Shown: piece after piece, positions 15,643 to 24,995 of the stretch
Layout of the letters: each line of letters starts with the position of its first letter
Position numbering within the stretch: position 1 is the first letter of the stretch
Source of the DNA: Kribbella sp. VKM Ac-2568
Lineage (GTDB): Bacteria > Actinomycetota > Actinomycetes > Propionibacteriales > Kribbellaceae
DNA length: 64,000 nucleotides
Assembly: GCF_004345365.1 (NCBI RefSeq)
Contig: NZ_SLVF01000002.1
Location: 372,001 to 436,000 of the forward strand
Direction of reading: 5' to 3'
Made by a program: the position numbers and the translations under genes
Notes under the pieces: generated by a model
Database searches by the model: none
Seen by the model: the letters and a program-made list of their open reading frames with translations, nothing else
What the model was told of the DNA's origin: nothing

Positions 15643-17946
15643 TCAAGGGCCGAGCTCGTAGATCTTGATCTCGCCCTGCTGATAACGCAGTACCGCCAGT
15701 TCGTCCAGCTTCGCGGACACCGGTCCGTCGCGCTGGTCGGCGAAGATCCACCGTGCGCCGTACTGTGTGCGAGCCTCCTCCAGCAACTCTGCGGTCGGCG
15801 CCGTCAAGATCTGAAGGGTGAGCTGGACCCGGTCCGGCCACGGCGACGGCTGGAACATGTACCGCTTGCCGCCGGCCCCATCGGTAGCAAGCGCCTGCTG
15901 GGTGTACGCCCAGCCCTCCATCACGGTTCGCCTACCCGCGAGTCCGCTGACGAGATAGCCCCGCGCATCGCAACCGGCCTTCCGGGGACCGGCCGATTGG
16001 CACCAACTGCCGGTGACCACGACGTCCGTCGGCCTGGAGTTCGCCCCGAGCCACAACGCGGCCGCCTGCTCGTCCGGGTGGACCATCGCGTTCACCGCAC
16101 GGTAGGTCCCGTCCGCCCGGATACCGAAGTACGAGCGGTTGGTCAGGGCCACAAGGGACAGCGCAGTCACCACGAGGACGGGTATCGCGACGCCGAGTCC
16201 CGGCTGTCTCACCCAGAGACGGTTGATCAGTAACCATCCGACGACCAGCAGCGCGGTCAGTACGGCGGCCACCAGCAGCGGTTGTGCCAGCGCCTCGACC
16301 TGAGCCGCTCTGGGGTCTGCGGACTGGCGCCTGGCTGGTTTCGTGGCCTCGTAGAACACGTATCCGAGCACGAGCGCGGACACGCTGACCACCGCGATGG
16401 TTCGGCGGCTGCGGCCTTCGAATGCGACAGCCACCAGCCAGGCCGCCGCCGCGGCCGCGAACGGCACGACGCTGCGCAGGAAGTACAGCTGGCCCGCCGA
16501 AGGGTGGTTGACCAACAGCATGCCCGCCCAAGCGCCGGTGAGGGCTCCGACCAGCAGCCAGGCGACTGGATCGCGTCTGGTCTTCCGGACCAGAAGCAAA
16601 CCGAAACCGGCCAGCAGTCCGGCGGATGACAACAGGTGCAGCCCCAGCATGACCGCGACTCCGGCGATCGCTGTCTGGTCACCCGAGGTCAGCGACGGCG
16701 GCAGCAGGCCGCCGGTGCCTGGCGGCGAGGTGTCGCCGGTGATCACTTGGTAGTCCGGCCGGAACCTGGCGACGCCGAAGAACTGGAGCCCCGATCCACC
16801 GGTGCTCCCGGAGACGAAGCGCAAGGTACCGATCAGCGCGAGCAGCAGGATCACGCCCGCGCCGATCGAACGCCACGGCAGCTTCCGGTCCCGGATCAGC
16901 ACGAACAGCGCGGCCAGTCCGACTCCGCCGAGCAGGATGGGCAGCACCGTCGGCTTCGATCCACCGCCGACGACCGCCAGCGCCGCGGCGAGCACCCAGG
17001 CGCCACGGGCGCCGCTGCGACGGAACAGGACGTCGATGAGGAAGATCGCCGCCGCGGCCCCGGTGACGATGCTGAAGGTCGTGGAAGGGCTGAGCAGACT
17101 CGCAGGAGTTGTCGGCAGGACAGCCAGTGCGGCCAGCACTCCGGTCCACCACACCTTGCTGACCTGCCGGGCCAGGCAGGCGGACACGAGCAGCACGACA
17201 ACCGCCTGCGGCAACAGCCAGAGCCTGAACAACACCAGGGCTGGGGAGACACGAGTGATGTCCACCGCACCGGCCATGTCAGCGTTGGCGAACCAGTGAT
17301 ACTCCAGCGGTACACCGACAGCCTGCGGCCATTGCGGCGGCATCGACCGCATCAGCTCGTTCACCATCGACAGGTGGAACAGCAGATCCTGGTAGTAGTA
17401 CGTACCGTTCGGTGGTGCCTTGTGATCCGCAAGCATGGTGAAAGTGGTGATGACGACCAGCGCCGTCGCGCAGATCGCCAGCCCCCAGGACCAGGCCACC
17501 GGCAGCGGAGCCGGCGCCGCGATCCGCCAGCATGGCCGCAACCGAGGCACCACCACGAAGGCAGCCAGAACGAGAATCGGCCAGGCCGGCAACCACGATT
17601 GCAGTCCCAGGGCCGTGAAGATCGCCCAGCCCAGCAGCTGCCAGACCATCCCGACCGCCGCACCGAGGCCGACGTCCTCGGCCCAGTTTCCGGTACTGCG
17701 CCACGCGAACCGGAGCACCAGGATGCCGGGCAGGACGACACAGCAGGCGAAATAGACGCAGTACTTGACGATGGGCGCAAGCGGCACGTCGATCGCGAGC
17801 AGCCCGCCGACGCCGGCCCCGACCGGAACCAGCCACGGAACCAGCCGGGCGATATTCGCCAGGCCGGACGCGCGAGGACGCGGGGCGACGGAAGGTTCCC
17901 TCGGCTCGGTCGCCGTCGCGCCCGATCGCTCCGCTGCGGTGTTCAC
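15643..17946 (-). CDS. Large polytopic membrane protein, probable GT-C-type glycosyltransferase (copy 1)
   Basis: 767 residues from a GTG, with about 12 or more hydrophobic helices and a C-terminal extracytoplasmic domain (VVTGSWCQSAGPRKAGCDARGYLVSG, with paired Cys). The first long loop contains YYQDLLFHLSMVNELMRSMP and YHWFANADMAGAVDITR, and an acidic residue in such a loop is typical of GT-C lipid-linked sugar transferases. It is a close paralogue of the divergent gene at 18083-20377, sharing whole blocks such as AFWRSTGNWAEDVGLGAA-like and GGGSKPTVLPILLGGVGL. Function is inferred: transfer of a polyprenyl-phosphate sugar outside the membrane, perhaps for a wall glycopolymer. No experimental relative is recognised. 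Confidence 0.75.
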   Translation of the reverse strand: MNTAAERSGATATEPREPSVAPRPRASGLANIARLVPWLVPVGAGVGGLLAIDVPLAPIVKYCVYFACCVVLPGILVLRFAWRSTGNWAEDVGLGAAVGMVWQLLGWAIFTALGLQSWLPAWPILVLAAFVVVPRLRPCWRIAAPAPLPVAWSWGLAICATALVVITTFTMLADHKAPPNGTYYYQDLLFHLSMVNELMRSMPPQWPQAVGVPLEYHWFANADMAGAVDITRVSPALVLFRLWLLPQAVVVLLVSACLARQVSKVWWTGVLAALAVLPTTPASLLSPSTTFSIVTGAAAAIFLIDVLFRRSGARGAWVLAAALAVVGGGSKPTVLPILLGGVGLAALFVLIRDRKLPWRSIGAGVILLLALIGTLRFVSGSTGGSGLQFFGVARFRPDYQVITGDTSPPGTGGLLPPSLTSGDQTAIAGVAVMLGLHLLSSAGLLAGFGLLLVRKTRRDPVAWLLVGALTGAWAGMLLVNHPSAGQLYFLRSVVPFAAAAAAWLVAVAFEGRSRRTIAVVSVSALVLGYVFYEATKPARRQSADPRAAQVEALAQPLLVAAVLTALLVVGWLLINRLWVRQPGLGVAIPVLVVTALSLVALTNRSYFGIRADGTYRAVNAMVHPDEQAAALWLGANSRPTDVVVTGSWCQSAGPRKAGCDARGYLVSGLAGRRTVMEGWAYTQQALATDGAGGKRYMFQPSPWPDRVQLTLQILTAPTAELLEEARTQYGARWIFADQRDGPVSAKLDELAVLRYQQGEIKIYELGP

Positions 17947-18082
17947 CGGCCTATTTGAGCACGGGTAGGGGTGCCACCCGGCGGATCGTCGGCGCGCTAC
18001 AGCATGAGGCTCGCCGAACGAGCTGGTGAGATCGGTTGAGATACAGTCCCTCGGGGCCCGAGCGACGGAGGGACGGTTGGCG

Positions 18083-20377
18083 ATGGCTGTGATCGATCGA
18101 GAGCCCTCTCTGGGGTTGTCGCTGCGGGTCTTGCCCTGGCTGCTCCCGCCGCTGGCCTCGGTGGTCGGACTGGCGATGATCGACGTGCCGCTCGGCGCTG
18201 TCGCCCGCTACGCCGCCTACTTCGTCTTCTGCGTTGCCCTTCCCGGCATCTTGCTGATGCGGGCGTTGTGGCGCAGTACCGGCAACTGGGCCGAGGACGT
18301 CGGGTTGGGGGCCGCGGTCGGCATTGCCTACCAGCTCGCGGGGTGGGCTCTGTTCACCTGGCTGGGCTGGCAGCAGGCTCTGGTCGTCTGGCCGGCGCTG
18401 GTCCTGCTGTGTTTCGCGCTGGTGCCGGGACTGCGGCAGCACTGGCGGATCGCCGAGCCCGAACCGATGCCGATGGCCTGGTCCTGGGGACTGTCGATCT
18501 GCCTGAGCCTGCTCGCGTTGGCGATCACGCTCGGCCTGATGGCGGATCACGTGCCACCACCTCGCGGCGTCTCGTACTATCCCGACCTGCTCTACCACCT
18601 GTCGATGGTGAACGAACTGCTCCGCAGCGTCCCGCCGCAACTGCCCCAGGTGGCCGGAGAGGCGTTGGACTACCACTGGTTCCCCAATGCCGACATCGCG
18701 GGCGCCGTCGACATCACCAGGCTCTCACCGATCCTGGTGCTGTACCGGTTGTGGATGCTGCCGGTGACGTTCGTCGCCGTACTGGCCGGAGCCGCGTTGG
18801 CCCGCCAGGTCAGCCGGGTGTGGTGGACCGGCCTCTTGGCCGCCGTGATCTTCGTCGTGCCGCACCTGGGTTTCCTGGTGCCTGCCTGGCCCCAGGTGGA
18901 CCCGGTCGGCCCGGTGAGCTTGCTGAGTCCCTCGCAGACCTTGGCGACGTTGGCTGTCACCGCGGCTGCGTACTTCATCATCGCCGCGCTCTACCGCGAC
19001 GGCGGCTGGGGTCTCTGGGTGCTCGCGGTCGCGATGGCGATCGTCGGCGGCGGATCGAAGCCGACGGTGCTGCCCATCCTGCTCGGCGGAGTCGGTCTGT
19101 CGGCGTTGTTCCTGCCGCTGAGGGACCGCCGGATCCCGTGGCGGTCCTTCCTGATCGGTGGACTGCTGGCGGCGATCGCGGTCGGGACGTTGCTCACGGT
19201 GGCCGGCAGCACCAGTGGATCGGGATTCCAGCTCTTCGCCATCGCGAAGTTCCAGCCCGGCTATCGCGGCTCCACCGGTGACGGATCGATGGCCGGCACG
19301 GGCGGCCTGCTGCTCCCGTCCCTGACCGGGGATCACCTCGCGGTGGCGGGAGCTGTGGTCACGCTCGCCGGGCTGGCTCTCGCGCATGCCGGTCTGCTGG
19401 CCGGCTTCGCGCTGGCCACGGTCAAGGCGGTACGGCGCGACCCGGTCGCGTGGTGGCTGATCGGCGCGCTGACCGCTTCCTGGCTGGGGCTGTCCTTGGT
19501 GGATCACCCTTCCGCGAGCGAGTACTACTTCCTCCGCTCCTGCTCACCGTTCGCGGCCGCAGCCGTCGCCTGGCTGGTCGCCGCCGGGGTAAAAGGTCGG
19601 AGCCGACGCACGATCCTGCGCGTAGGCCTGGCCGGGCTTGTGACTGGCACTGCGATCGCGGTGTGCGCGGACCTGGTCAGCGAACCCGCCACCGGGTCAC
19701 GGGCCGCTCAGATCGAGGTACTGGCCCGACCTCTGCTGATTGCCGTCGGGCTCGCCGTACTCGTGCTGGTGGCATGGCGGCTCACGGCGCGCCTGCGGCC
19801 GGGCCTGACCGGCCTGGGTACGGCTTTCGCGGTTCTCGTCGTGATCGGGCTGCCGATCGGCACGACAGCGTCGGACGCCTGGTCGGCGCTTGACGACCCC
19901 GGCTCGGGGCGTTACGTGTCGGCGTTCTGGCGGGTCTACCCCGACGAGCTCGCCGCGGCCCGGTGGCTGGCCAAGAACTCCGGGCCGGACGATGTCGTGG
20001 TGTCCAACACCTTCTGCAGGCCGGCTGGTCCCCAGCGGCCCGGGTGCGACGCCCGGGGCTACATCGTGAGCGGCATCGCCGGTCGCCGCACGCTCCTGGA
20101 GGGCTGGGCCTATACGCAGCAGGCGATGGCGACGCACGGTGTGAACGGCCGGAAGTACACCGTCCAGCCCTCGCCGTGGCCCGACCGGCTGGACCTGACC
20201 AACCGGGTCCTCACCGCCCCGACCTCGCAACTGGTGGACCGGCTGCGATCGCAGTACGGCGTGCGCTGGATCTACGCCGACCTTCGCGACGGGCCGGTTT
20301 CGGCGAAACTGAACGACTTTGCCGTACTCCGCCACCAGGAATCCCGGGTGAGAATCTACGAACTTACCCGGCCGTGA
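18083..20377 (+). CDS. Large polytopic membrane protein, probable GT-C-type glycosyltransferase (copy 2)
   Basis: 764 residues, paralogue of the divergent copy 1 with the same order of helices, the loop YYPDLLYHLSMVNELLRS, HWFPNADIAGAVDITR, the block GGGSKPTVLPILLGGVGL, and the C-terminal Cys pair (TFCRPAGPQRPGCDARGYIVSG). The ATG at 18083 is chosen because GGAGGG lies at 18067-18072. A TTG at 18077 and a GTG at 18026 are in frame and possible. The two copies start about 136 bp apart and are probably driven by one divergent promoter region. The downstream three-gene operon suggests a shared role in surface glycan assembly. The exact reaction is unknown. Confidence 0.75.
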   Translation: MAVIDREPSLGLSLRVLPWLLPPLASVVGLAMIDVPLGAVARYAAYFVFCVALPGILLMRALWRSTGNWAEDVGLGAAVGIAYQLAGWALFTWLGWQQALVVWPALVLLCFALVPGLRQHWRIAEPEPMPMAWSWGLSICLSLLALAITLGLMADHVPPPRGVSYYPDLLYHLSMVNELLRSVPPQLPQVAGEALDYHWFPNADIAGAVDITRLSPILVLYRLWMLPVTFVAVLAGAALARQVSRVWWTGLLAAVIFVVPHLGFLVPAWPQVDPVGPVSLLSPSQTLATLAVTAAAYFIIAALYRDGGWGLWVLAVAMAIVGGGSKPTVLPILLGGVGLSALFLPLRDRRIPWRSFLIGGLLAAIAVGTLLTVAGSTSGSGFQLFAIAKFQPGYRGSTGDGSMAGTGGLLLPSLTGDHLAVAGAVVTLAGLALAHAGLLAGFALATVKAVRRDPVAWWLIGALTASWLGLSLVDHPSASEYYFLRSCSPFAAAAVAWLVAAGVKGRSRRTILRVGLAGLVTGTAIAVCADLVSEPATGSRAAQIEVLARPLLIAVGLAVLVLVAWRLTARLRPGLTGLGTAFAVLVVIGLPIGTTASDAWSALDDPGSGRYVSAFWRVYPDELAAARWLAKNSGPDDVVVSNTFCRPAGPQRPGCDARGYIVSGIAGRRTLLEGWAYTQQAMATHGVNGRKYTVQPSPWPDRLDLTNRVLTAPTSQLVDRLRSQYGVRWIYADLRDGPVSAKLNDFAVLRHQESRVRIYELTRP

Positions 20378-20392
20378 AGATCCGGCCGGGTA
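20365..20392. terminator. Hairpin over the stop codon of the copy 2 membrane gene
   Basis: TACCCGGCC at 20365-20373 pairs with GGCCGGGTA at 20384-20392 around a 10-nt loop that holds the TGA stop. It would separate the membrane protein gene from the downstream operon, which appears to have its own promoter. Confidence 0.55.
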
Positions 20393-20455
20393 CTCACCGG
20401 TTCTAATCGACCGTTTGAAAGACAGTACTCCGGTGAGTATTTGCCAATAGCCTGC

Positions 20456-20461
20456 TATAAA
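20456..20461 (+). promoter_or_regulatory. Putative -10 box (TATAAA) for a leaderless start at 20468
   Basis: TATAAA lies 6 nt before the ATG at 20468 in a locally AT-rich stretch. There is no Shine-Dalgarno sequence before that ATG, so a leaderless transcript is likely. No clear -35 hexamer is seen at the right distance. Confidence 0.5.
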
Positions 20462-20467
20462 TCGTTG

Positions 20468-22165
20468 ATGACAATCACAGATGGAGATCAGGAGCAGCTG
20501 ACCGAGTCTCCTGAGTTCCTTCTGTTCTGCAGTACCGCATTCGAGTTCTGGCAGCGGAATCTGCTTCCCGGGGGCGAGCGGGTGATCCTGGTCGAAGCGA
20601 TGAGCCAGGACATTCGCGTGACGCTGCGTAACCTGACGTTCGCGAACGCGTTGCGCCGGTTCCTCCCGGCCCGGCTGGTCGTCTTCACCGGCGCGGACGA
20701 CGACTGGAACGAGATCCTCTGGACGTTCTTCGACGCCGAGGCGCTGGCGGCCATCTCGCACGCGTACGGCGCGGTCGACGTGATCGACATCCACGACCTG
20801 GTGGACAGCTGGCTCGACGATCCCGAGCGCGGCGATCTCCGGGTCGCCGGAAAAGACCTGCCGGTGTCCGGTTCGGGAATCGATCCGGCCGTGCTGGAGG
20901 AGTTCGTCCGCGCGACGGTCTGCCGGGTGCTCAAGGTTCCGCGCGTGACCGACGAGATCCGCGCCGGTGCGAAATACGCCGGGATCCGCGAGCGCAGCGC
21001 GCAGTTCTCGGACATCTACGACGCCCTCTTCGCCGGCCTGGACCCGGTCGCCCTGGTGACCAGCCACGTCGACTACAACCACTGGGGCCTGGCGGTCGAG
21101 ACGGCCACCCGCTTCAACGTGCCCACGGTGCACGTCCAGAGCACCGGCACCTTCAAGGCGTACGCGCTCTTCCCCGAGACCCGGCGCGGTACCGCGACCT
21201 TCCGGGCCGAGCTCACCCCGCAGATCGCCGAGTTCTACGAGCAGTACGTCTGGTCGAACCGGGATCGGTTGCGGTCCGGCGCCGAGTTGTCGGCCTGGCG
21301 GCTGAAGGGCAACTGGGGCAAGCCGTCGTGGTGGCGTGGTGGCGCGATGTCGGCGATCGAGCTGCAGACGCCCGAGGACCGGCTGTCGGTGCGCGAGCAC
21401 GCGCTGGCCAGATTCGGCTTCGACCCCGACAAGCCGGTGGTAGCGGTGTACAACCACGCCATCTCCGACGCGCCCCGCACGAACGTCGAGCTCTTCGACG
21501 ACCTGGCCGCCTGGTACGAGGCGACGGCGGACTTCGCGGTCAAGCGTGACGACGTGAACTGGCTGTTCATCGACCACCCGAATCAGTACCTGTACGACGC
21601 GACCGGGTTCTTCGACAGTCTGAAGGAGCGGCACGCCGATTCGCCGCTGGTCTTCCTCCCCAGTCTCGAGCTGAGCAAGAACGTGATGTGGAGTCTGGTC
21701 GATCTGGGCATCACGGTCCGCGGCAGCATCAGCAACGAGCTTCCCGCGTTCGGCATCCCGGCCCTCCAGGCCGGCTGGTCGGAGTGGAGCCAGTGCGGGT
21801 TCACCATCGTGGCCAAGGACGCCGACGACTACTGGAACCGGCTGGCCGAGTCGATCGAGAGCCTGCTGCACGGGCGCCCGCTGCTCACCGAGGAGCAGAT
21901 CGAGCGGGCCCGGCTGTGGGGGTGGTTCTACCGCGGCGGAACGGACGTCTCGACCCAACTGGTTCAGCACTGGGAAATGGGCCGGACGGAGCATCTCCTG
22001 CTCTCCGTCAGGGTGGCGATGCAGCACGTCGAGGCAGACGCCGACCCGGCCTTCACCGCCGTCCGCAGGATGTGGGCCCGCAAGGATCCCTTCCTGACCC
22101 GCATCGACATGAGGTTGCCGGCCGAGGAGTTCGGCTTGGCGCTGGGTGGAGTGGGTGAGCTGTGA
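20468..22165 (+). CDS. Surface glycan (capsule/teichoic-acid-like) transferase
   Basis: 565 residues from the ATG at 20468. No membrane helix is seen. The C-terminal half looks like a GT-B type enzyme of the capsule-polysaccharide/CDP-glycerol-transferase-like group: NWLFIDHPNQY, VFLPSLELSKNVMWSLVDLGITVRGSISNELPAFG, then WSEWSQCGFTIVAKDADDY. This HP...S.N/E pattern near the C-terminus resembles the nucleotide-sugar or CDP-polyol site of KpsS/TagF-like proteins. The mid part (SHVDYNHWGLAVETATRFNVPTVHVQSTG) resembles the N-terminal acceptor domain. First gene of a coupled three-gene operon. The exact sugar or polyol is unknown. Confidence 0.65.
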   Translation: MTITDGDQEQLTESPEFLLFCSTAFEFWQRNLLPGGERVILVEAMSQDIRVTLRNLTFANALRRFLPARLVVFTGADDDWNEILWTFFDAEALAAISHAYGAVDVIDIHDLVDSWLDDPERGDLRVAGKDLPVSGSGIDPAVLEEFVRATVCRVLKVPRVTDEIRAGAKYAGIRERSAQFSDIYDALFAGLDPVALVTSHVDYNHWGLAVETATRFNVPTVHVQSTGTFKAYALFPETRRGTATFRAELTPQIAEFYEQYVWSNRDRLRSGAELSAWRLKGNWGKPSWWRGGAMSAIELQTPEDRLSVREHALARFGFDPDKPVVAVYNHAISDAPRTNVELFDDLAAWYEATADFAVKRDDVNWLFIDHPNQYLYDATGFFDSLKERHADSPLVFLPSLELSKNVMWSLVDLGITVRGSISNELPAFGIPALQAGWSEWSQCGFTIVAKDADDYWNRLAESIESLLHGRPLLTEEQIERARLWGWFYRGGTDVSTQLVQHWEMGRTEHLLLSVRVAMQHVEADADPAFTAVRRMWARKDPFLTRIDMRLPAEEFGLALGGVGEL

Positions 22166-23409
22166 TCAGGACCTTCACCACGCCGCGTTTCCAGACCGCT
22201 TTCGATCGGGTGGTCGAGCCGCTGGCGCTGCCCGGAAGAGTGAGCTCGGGGGCGGCGCCTGAGCTCACCACGGTCGACCAGTTCGTCCGTGGCACGGCCG
22301 TGATCGGCCGCTTCATCGCCTCGCCGGGACTGCTCGGTGTCAAGGTGCGACCGACCGGCCGTCCCGTCCGGGTCACCGCGCACTTCCGCTACGACAGCAT
22401 GTCGCTCGACTGGTGGGAAGAACGCATCACGACGCCGGGTCCCGTCCGGGGTGCCGGCGCACCTCGACTGCTCCTGGTGCGTTCGCAGGGCAAGACCCGC
22501 GGCGCAACACTGCTGGTCCGGCCGGCGGCGGACTTCCGCAGGGCAGCGACCGGGGTCGTCAGCTTCGACCTGCAGCCGGAGGAGTTGACCGCGGAAGGGC
22601 TGTTCGTCTTCGAGATGGACAGCGTCGACAAGGACCGGCCGGAGTGGGCGCCGGCCGTCCCGTCCGGTTCGGTCGGCATCATGATGGAAGCGATCGAGTT
22701 CGCAGAGGTGCAGGGCGATCGGAAGATCGGGCTGGTCTCCACCGGCACCCTGCCCCTCGACCCGGACAGCGACACGCTGACGCTTCGAGCCGGGTACTTC
22801 GTAGCCAATCCGACCGGCCGGGACGAGCCGCGGCGCTGGATCGCCGGGGCAACTCTGGTCGAACCGCTGGTGCCGGGCCCCCGGACCAAGGTCGCGCCGG
22901 TCGTCGAGCCGGTCGAAAGCCGGCCGAGTACGTCGCGCGGCATCAAGCGGAAGGTCATGCGGAGGATCAAGCGTGCCGCCCGCTGGGTCGTCCCGGTGGC
23001 TGCCGCTCCGGCGGCGAGGAGAGTGAGCAGGCGGGCGGCGGCTCTCGAGCACAGGGTTCTGCGAGCTGCCCGGAGGCGGATGCCCGGCCGTTCCGCGCCC
23101 CCGGTAAGCGTCGCCCCTCCGGCTCCGGCACCGCCGCCGGGGCCGCCGCCCAACCTCCTCGCCGACGTGATGTTCGACCTGGTCAGCCGGAAGCTCGTCC
23201 GGGTGGAGCTGGCCGGGATCGAATCCGGCGCGACGCCCGGTGTGCAGGTGCGTGCACGTGCCGGTGCGGAGATCGAGATCGTCACCGACGGTCCGCTGCG
23301 GACCCCGGCGCTGATCCGGCTGTCGATCGACCCATCGGTCCTGCGTGAACTGCCGGGCGTCGACGACAAGACAGTGCGCTGGGAGCTCGTCGTCCAATCC
23401 GAGTCCTGA
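22162..23409 (+). CDS. Protein of unknown function in a surface-glycan operon
   Basis: 415 residues. The GTG start overlaps the stop of the preceding transferase gene (GTGA). The first 230 residues look like two beta-sandwich-like units (VTAHFRYDSMSLDWWEERITTPGPV; LPLDPDSDTLTLRAGYFVANPTG). A very basic, Pro-rich linker follows (KRKVMRRIKRAARW and a run of Pro/Ala/Gly at about 315-330), then a C-terminal beta-rich part. No signal peptide and no catalytic motif is recognised. It might be a scaffold or glycan-binding subunit of the neighbouring transferase. That is inference from operon structure only. Confidence 0.7.
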   Translation: MIRTFTTPRFQTAFDRVVEPLALPGRVSSGAAPELTTVDQFVRGTAVIGRFIASPGLLGVKVRPTGRPVRVTAHFRYDSMSLDWWEERITTPGPVRGAGAPRLLLVRSQGKTRGATLLVRPAADFRRAATGVVSFDLQPEELTAEGLFVFEMDSVDKDRPEWAPAVPSGSVGIMMEAIEFAEVQGDRKIGLVSTGTLPLDPDSDTLTLRAGYFVANPTGRDEPRRWIAGATLVEPLVPGPRTKVAPVVEPVESRPSTSRGIKRKVMRRIKRAARWVVPVAAAPAARRVSRRAAALEHRVLRAARRRMPGRSAPPVSVAPPAPAPPPGPPPNLLADVMFDLVSRKLVRVELAGIESGATPGVQVRARAGAEIEIVTDGPLRTPALIRLSIDPSVLRELPGVDDKTVRWELVVQSES

Positions 23410-24389
23410 TGGTCGCCGAGTACCGGCCGCAGCTCGAAGGCGATGGGGACAAGAACGGTGCGCTGCTCCGCGGTCTGTTCGGCGAGTCCGAACCCGGCCG
23501 CGTGGTCCTGCCTGCAGGCTCCTACCCGATCACCGGAGGGCTGATACTCACCGATCGGTGGTCACTTTCCGGTTCCGGTACGACGCTGTGGCGGGCGGAG
23601 GCCGAGGAGTCGCCGCTGATCCATGTCCTCGGATCAGGCGTATCGGTCGCCGACCTCACCCTCGAGCTTCCGGACGCCTCGCCGGGTCCACACGACGGGG
23701 CCGCCTGGACTGCCGTCACGATCGGCCAGTACTTCTACACCGAGAAGCCGGAATGGATCGAACGGATCACCGTCGAGCGGGTGGTGGTCCGGCGTACCGG
23801 CCGATGTGCGGCGAACAACATCACCCTGATCGGGGCCGTCCGGGACGCACGCTTCGCGGATCTCGAGGTACGGGGAGGAGGCACAGCCTTCATCGCGCAC
23901 TGGGGTGCCGTCGGTGCCGGGGTCAGCGACATCACCGGGCACTCCCTGCACCCTCACCACTTCCAGGTCGTCGGCCTGCGGGTGTACGACGCGTTCGAGG
24001 CCTTCTGTCTCAGCTCGGTGCACGACGTCGAGGTGCGGGACGTCCAGTGCGAGCGAGTCGAGATCGGCTTCCGGTTGCTGCCCGGGGACAACACCGATCG
24101 CTACCACGAGAAGGGTGCCGACTCGGGGATCAACCAACGCCTCTTGATCCAGCACTGTGACATCGGCTGGTGCGGCGACCTCTACGCGATCCGGGTCGCA
24201 GGCTGGGGCCGGAGCGAGGTCGACGGAGCCGTCACCACCCGTACGTACGTCGACCTCCGCGTCCACGACGTGACGATCCGCCCCCTGCCGATCGTCGTCG
24301 ACGGCCGCCCACCCCGTCAGGGCCGCCGCCCGACCGTGGTCGAGAACGCCGGCTTGGTAGACCTCACCGAGGTCCGCGTCCTGCCGTAA
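23409..24389 (+). CDS. Right-handed beta-helix (pectate-lyase-like fold) protein
   Basis: 326 residues. The start ATG overlaps the stop of the preceding gene (TGATG). The N-terminus GALLRGLFGESEPGRVVLPAGSYPITGGLIL is the typical first turn of single-stranded right-handed beta-helix proteins, followed by repeating short strands (VSDITGHSLHPHHFQVVGLRVYDAF, SVHDVEVRDVQCERVEIGFRL). Such folds are found in polysaccharide lyases, epimerases and hydrolases. No signal peptide is visible, so an intracellular role in glycan handling is more likely than secretion as a lyase. Third gene of the operon starting at 20468. Catalytic residues cannot be named. Confidence 0.7.
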   Translation: MVAEYRPQLEGDGDKNGALLRGLFGESEPGRVVLPAGSYPITGGLILTDRWSLSGSGTTLWRAEAEESPLIHVLGSGVSVADLTLELPDASPGPHDGAAWTAVTIGQYFYTEKPEWIERITVERVVVRRTGRCAANNITLIGAVRDARFADLEVRGGGTAFIAHWGAVGAGVSDITGHSLHPHHFQVVGLRVYDAFEAFCLSSVHDVEVRDVQCERVEIGFRLLPGDNTDRYHEKGADSGINQRLLIQHCDIGWCGDLYAIRVAGWGRSEVDGAVTTRTYVDLRVHDVTIRPLPIVVDGRPPRQGRRPTVVENAGLVDLTEVRVLP

Positions 24390-24404
24390 CCGAGCCCCTG
24401 CCAC

Positions 24405-24995
24405 TCAGCCGACTTCGGCGTTGATCTCCTCGCCCTTCGCCTCGGCCTTCCCGAGGAGGTTGCTGCCGTTTCCCTGAGCTTCGAAGCCGCACTGGCTCGC
24501 CCGGTTGAACGTTCGCTCGTTGGCTGTGCCGGTCACTGCGCCGCCCGCGTCACTGACCTTGATAGCCGCATCCCAGCACTTCGCGCCCTTTTCGAAGGTC
24601 TGGCATGCCTGCTTGACCATCGCGTGCACCGGCTGCAGGCGGTCGCCAGGGGATCCGATTCGGATGAGCTCACGATTGCAGCTGCGTAGGGCGGTCGCAT
24701 ACGACTTCATCTTCGCGCGCGTGAGGTAGACGGTCCCCGTTTCCATGAAGGCCTTGTCGATCGTCTTGTGCAGCGACGTGACCGCCTTGAGCCAGACAAG
24801 CTCCTCTGCGGTCATGGACGGGACCGTGGTGGCCGTCGGCGCCGCGCTCGTGGTGGCAGGCGCGGACACGGCCGGCGACACGGGGGGCGGCGTGGTGCTC
24901 GTCGAGGCGACCTTGTCGGCGCACCCGCCCAGAAGCAGGACGAGGAGGACCATGGCGGCGAAGCGGCCGGCGGACAAAATGGTGTTGTTTTGCAT
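24405..24995 (-). CDS. Small lipoprotein of unknown function
   Basis: 196 residues with a lipoprotein signal peptide (hydrophobic AAMVLLVLLLGGC, lipid-modified Cys about residue 25) and a Thr/Pro/Ala-rich spacer. The helical mature domain carries four Cys (SCNRELI, KQACQTF, KGAKCWDAA, ASQCGFEA) that could form two disulfides outside the cell. It converges on the beta-helix gene with only a 15-bp gap. The Shine-Dalgarno site is weak (AGGG 9 nt upstream). I do not recognise the family. Confidence 0.75.
   Translation of the reverse strand: MQNNTILSAGRFAAMVLLVLLLGGCADKVASTSTTPPPVSPAVSAPATTSAAPTATTVPSMTAEELVWLKAVTSLHKTIDKAFMETGTVYLTRAKMKSYATALRSCNRELIRIGSPGDRLQPVHAMVKQACQTFEKGAKCWDAAIKVSDAGGAVTGTANERTFNRASQCGFEAQGNGSNLLGKAEAKGEEINAEVG

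Noticed and set aside
19697-22027. 776-codon minus-strand open frame
   Set aside because: It covers parts of two well-supported plus-strand genes and their gap and has shadow-like composition.
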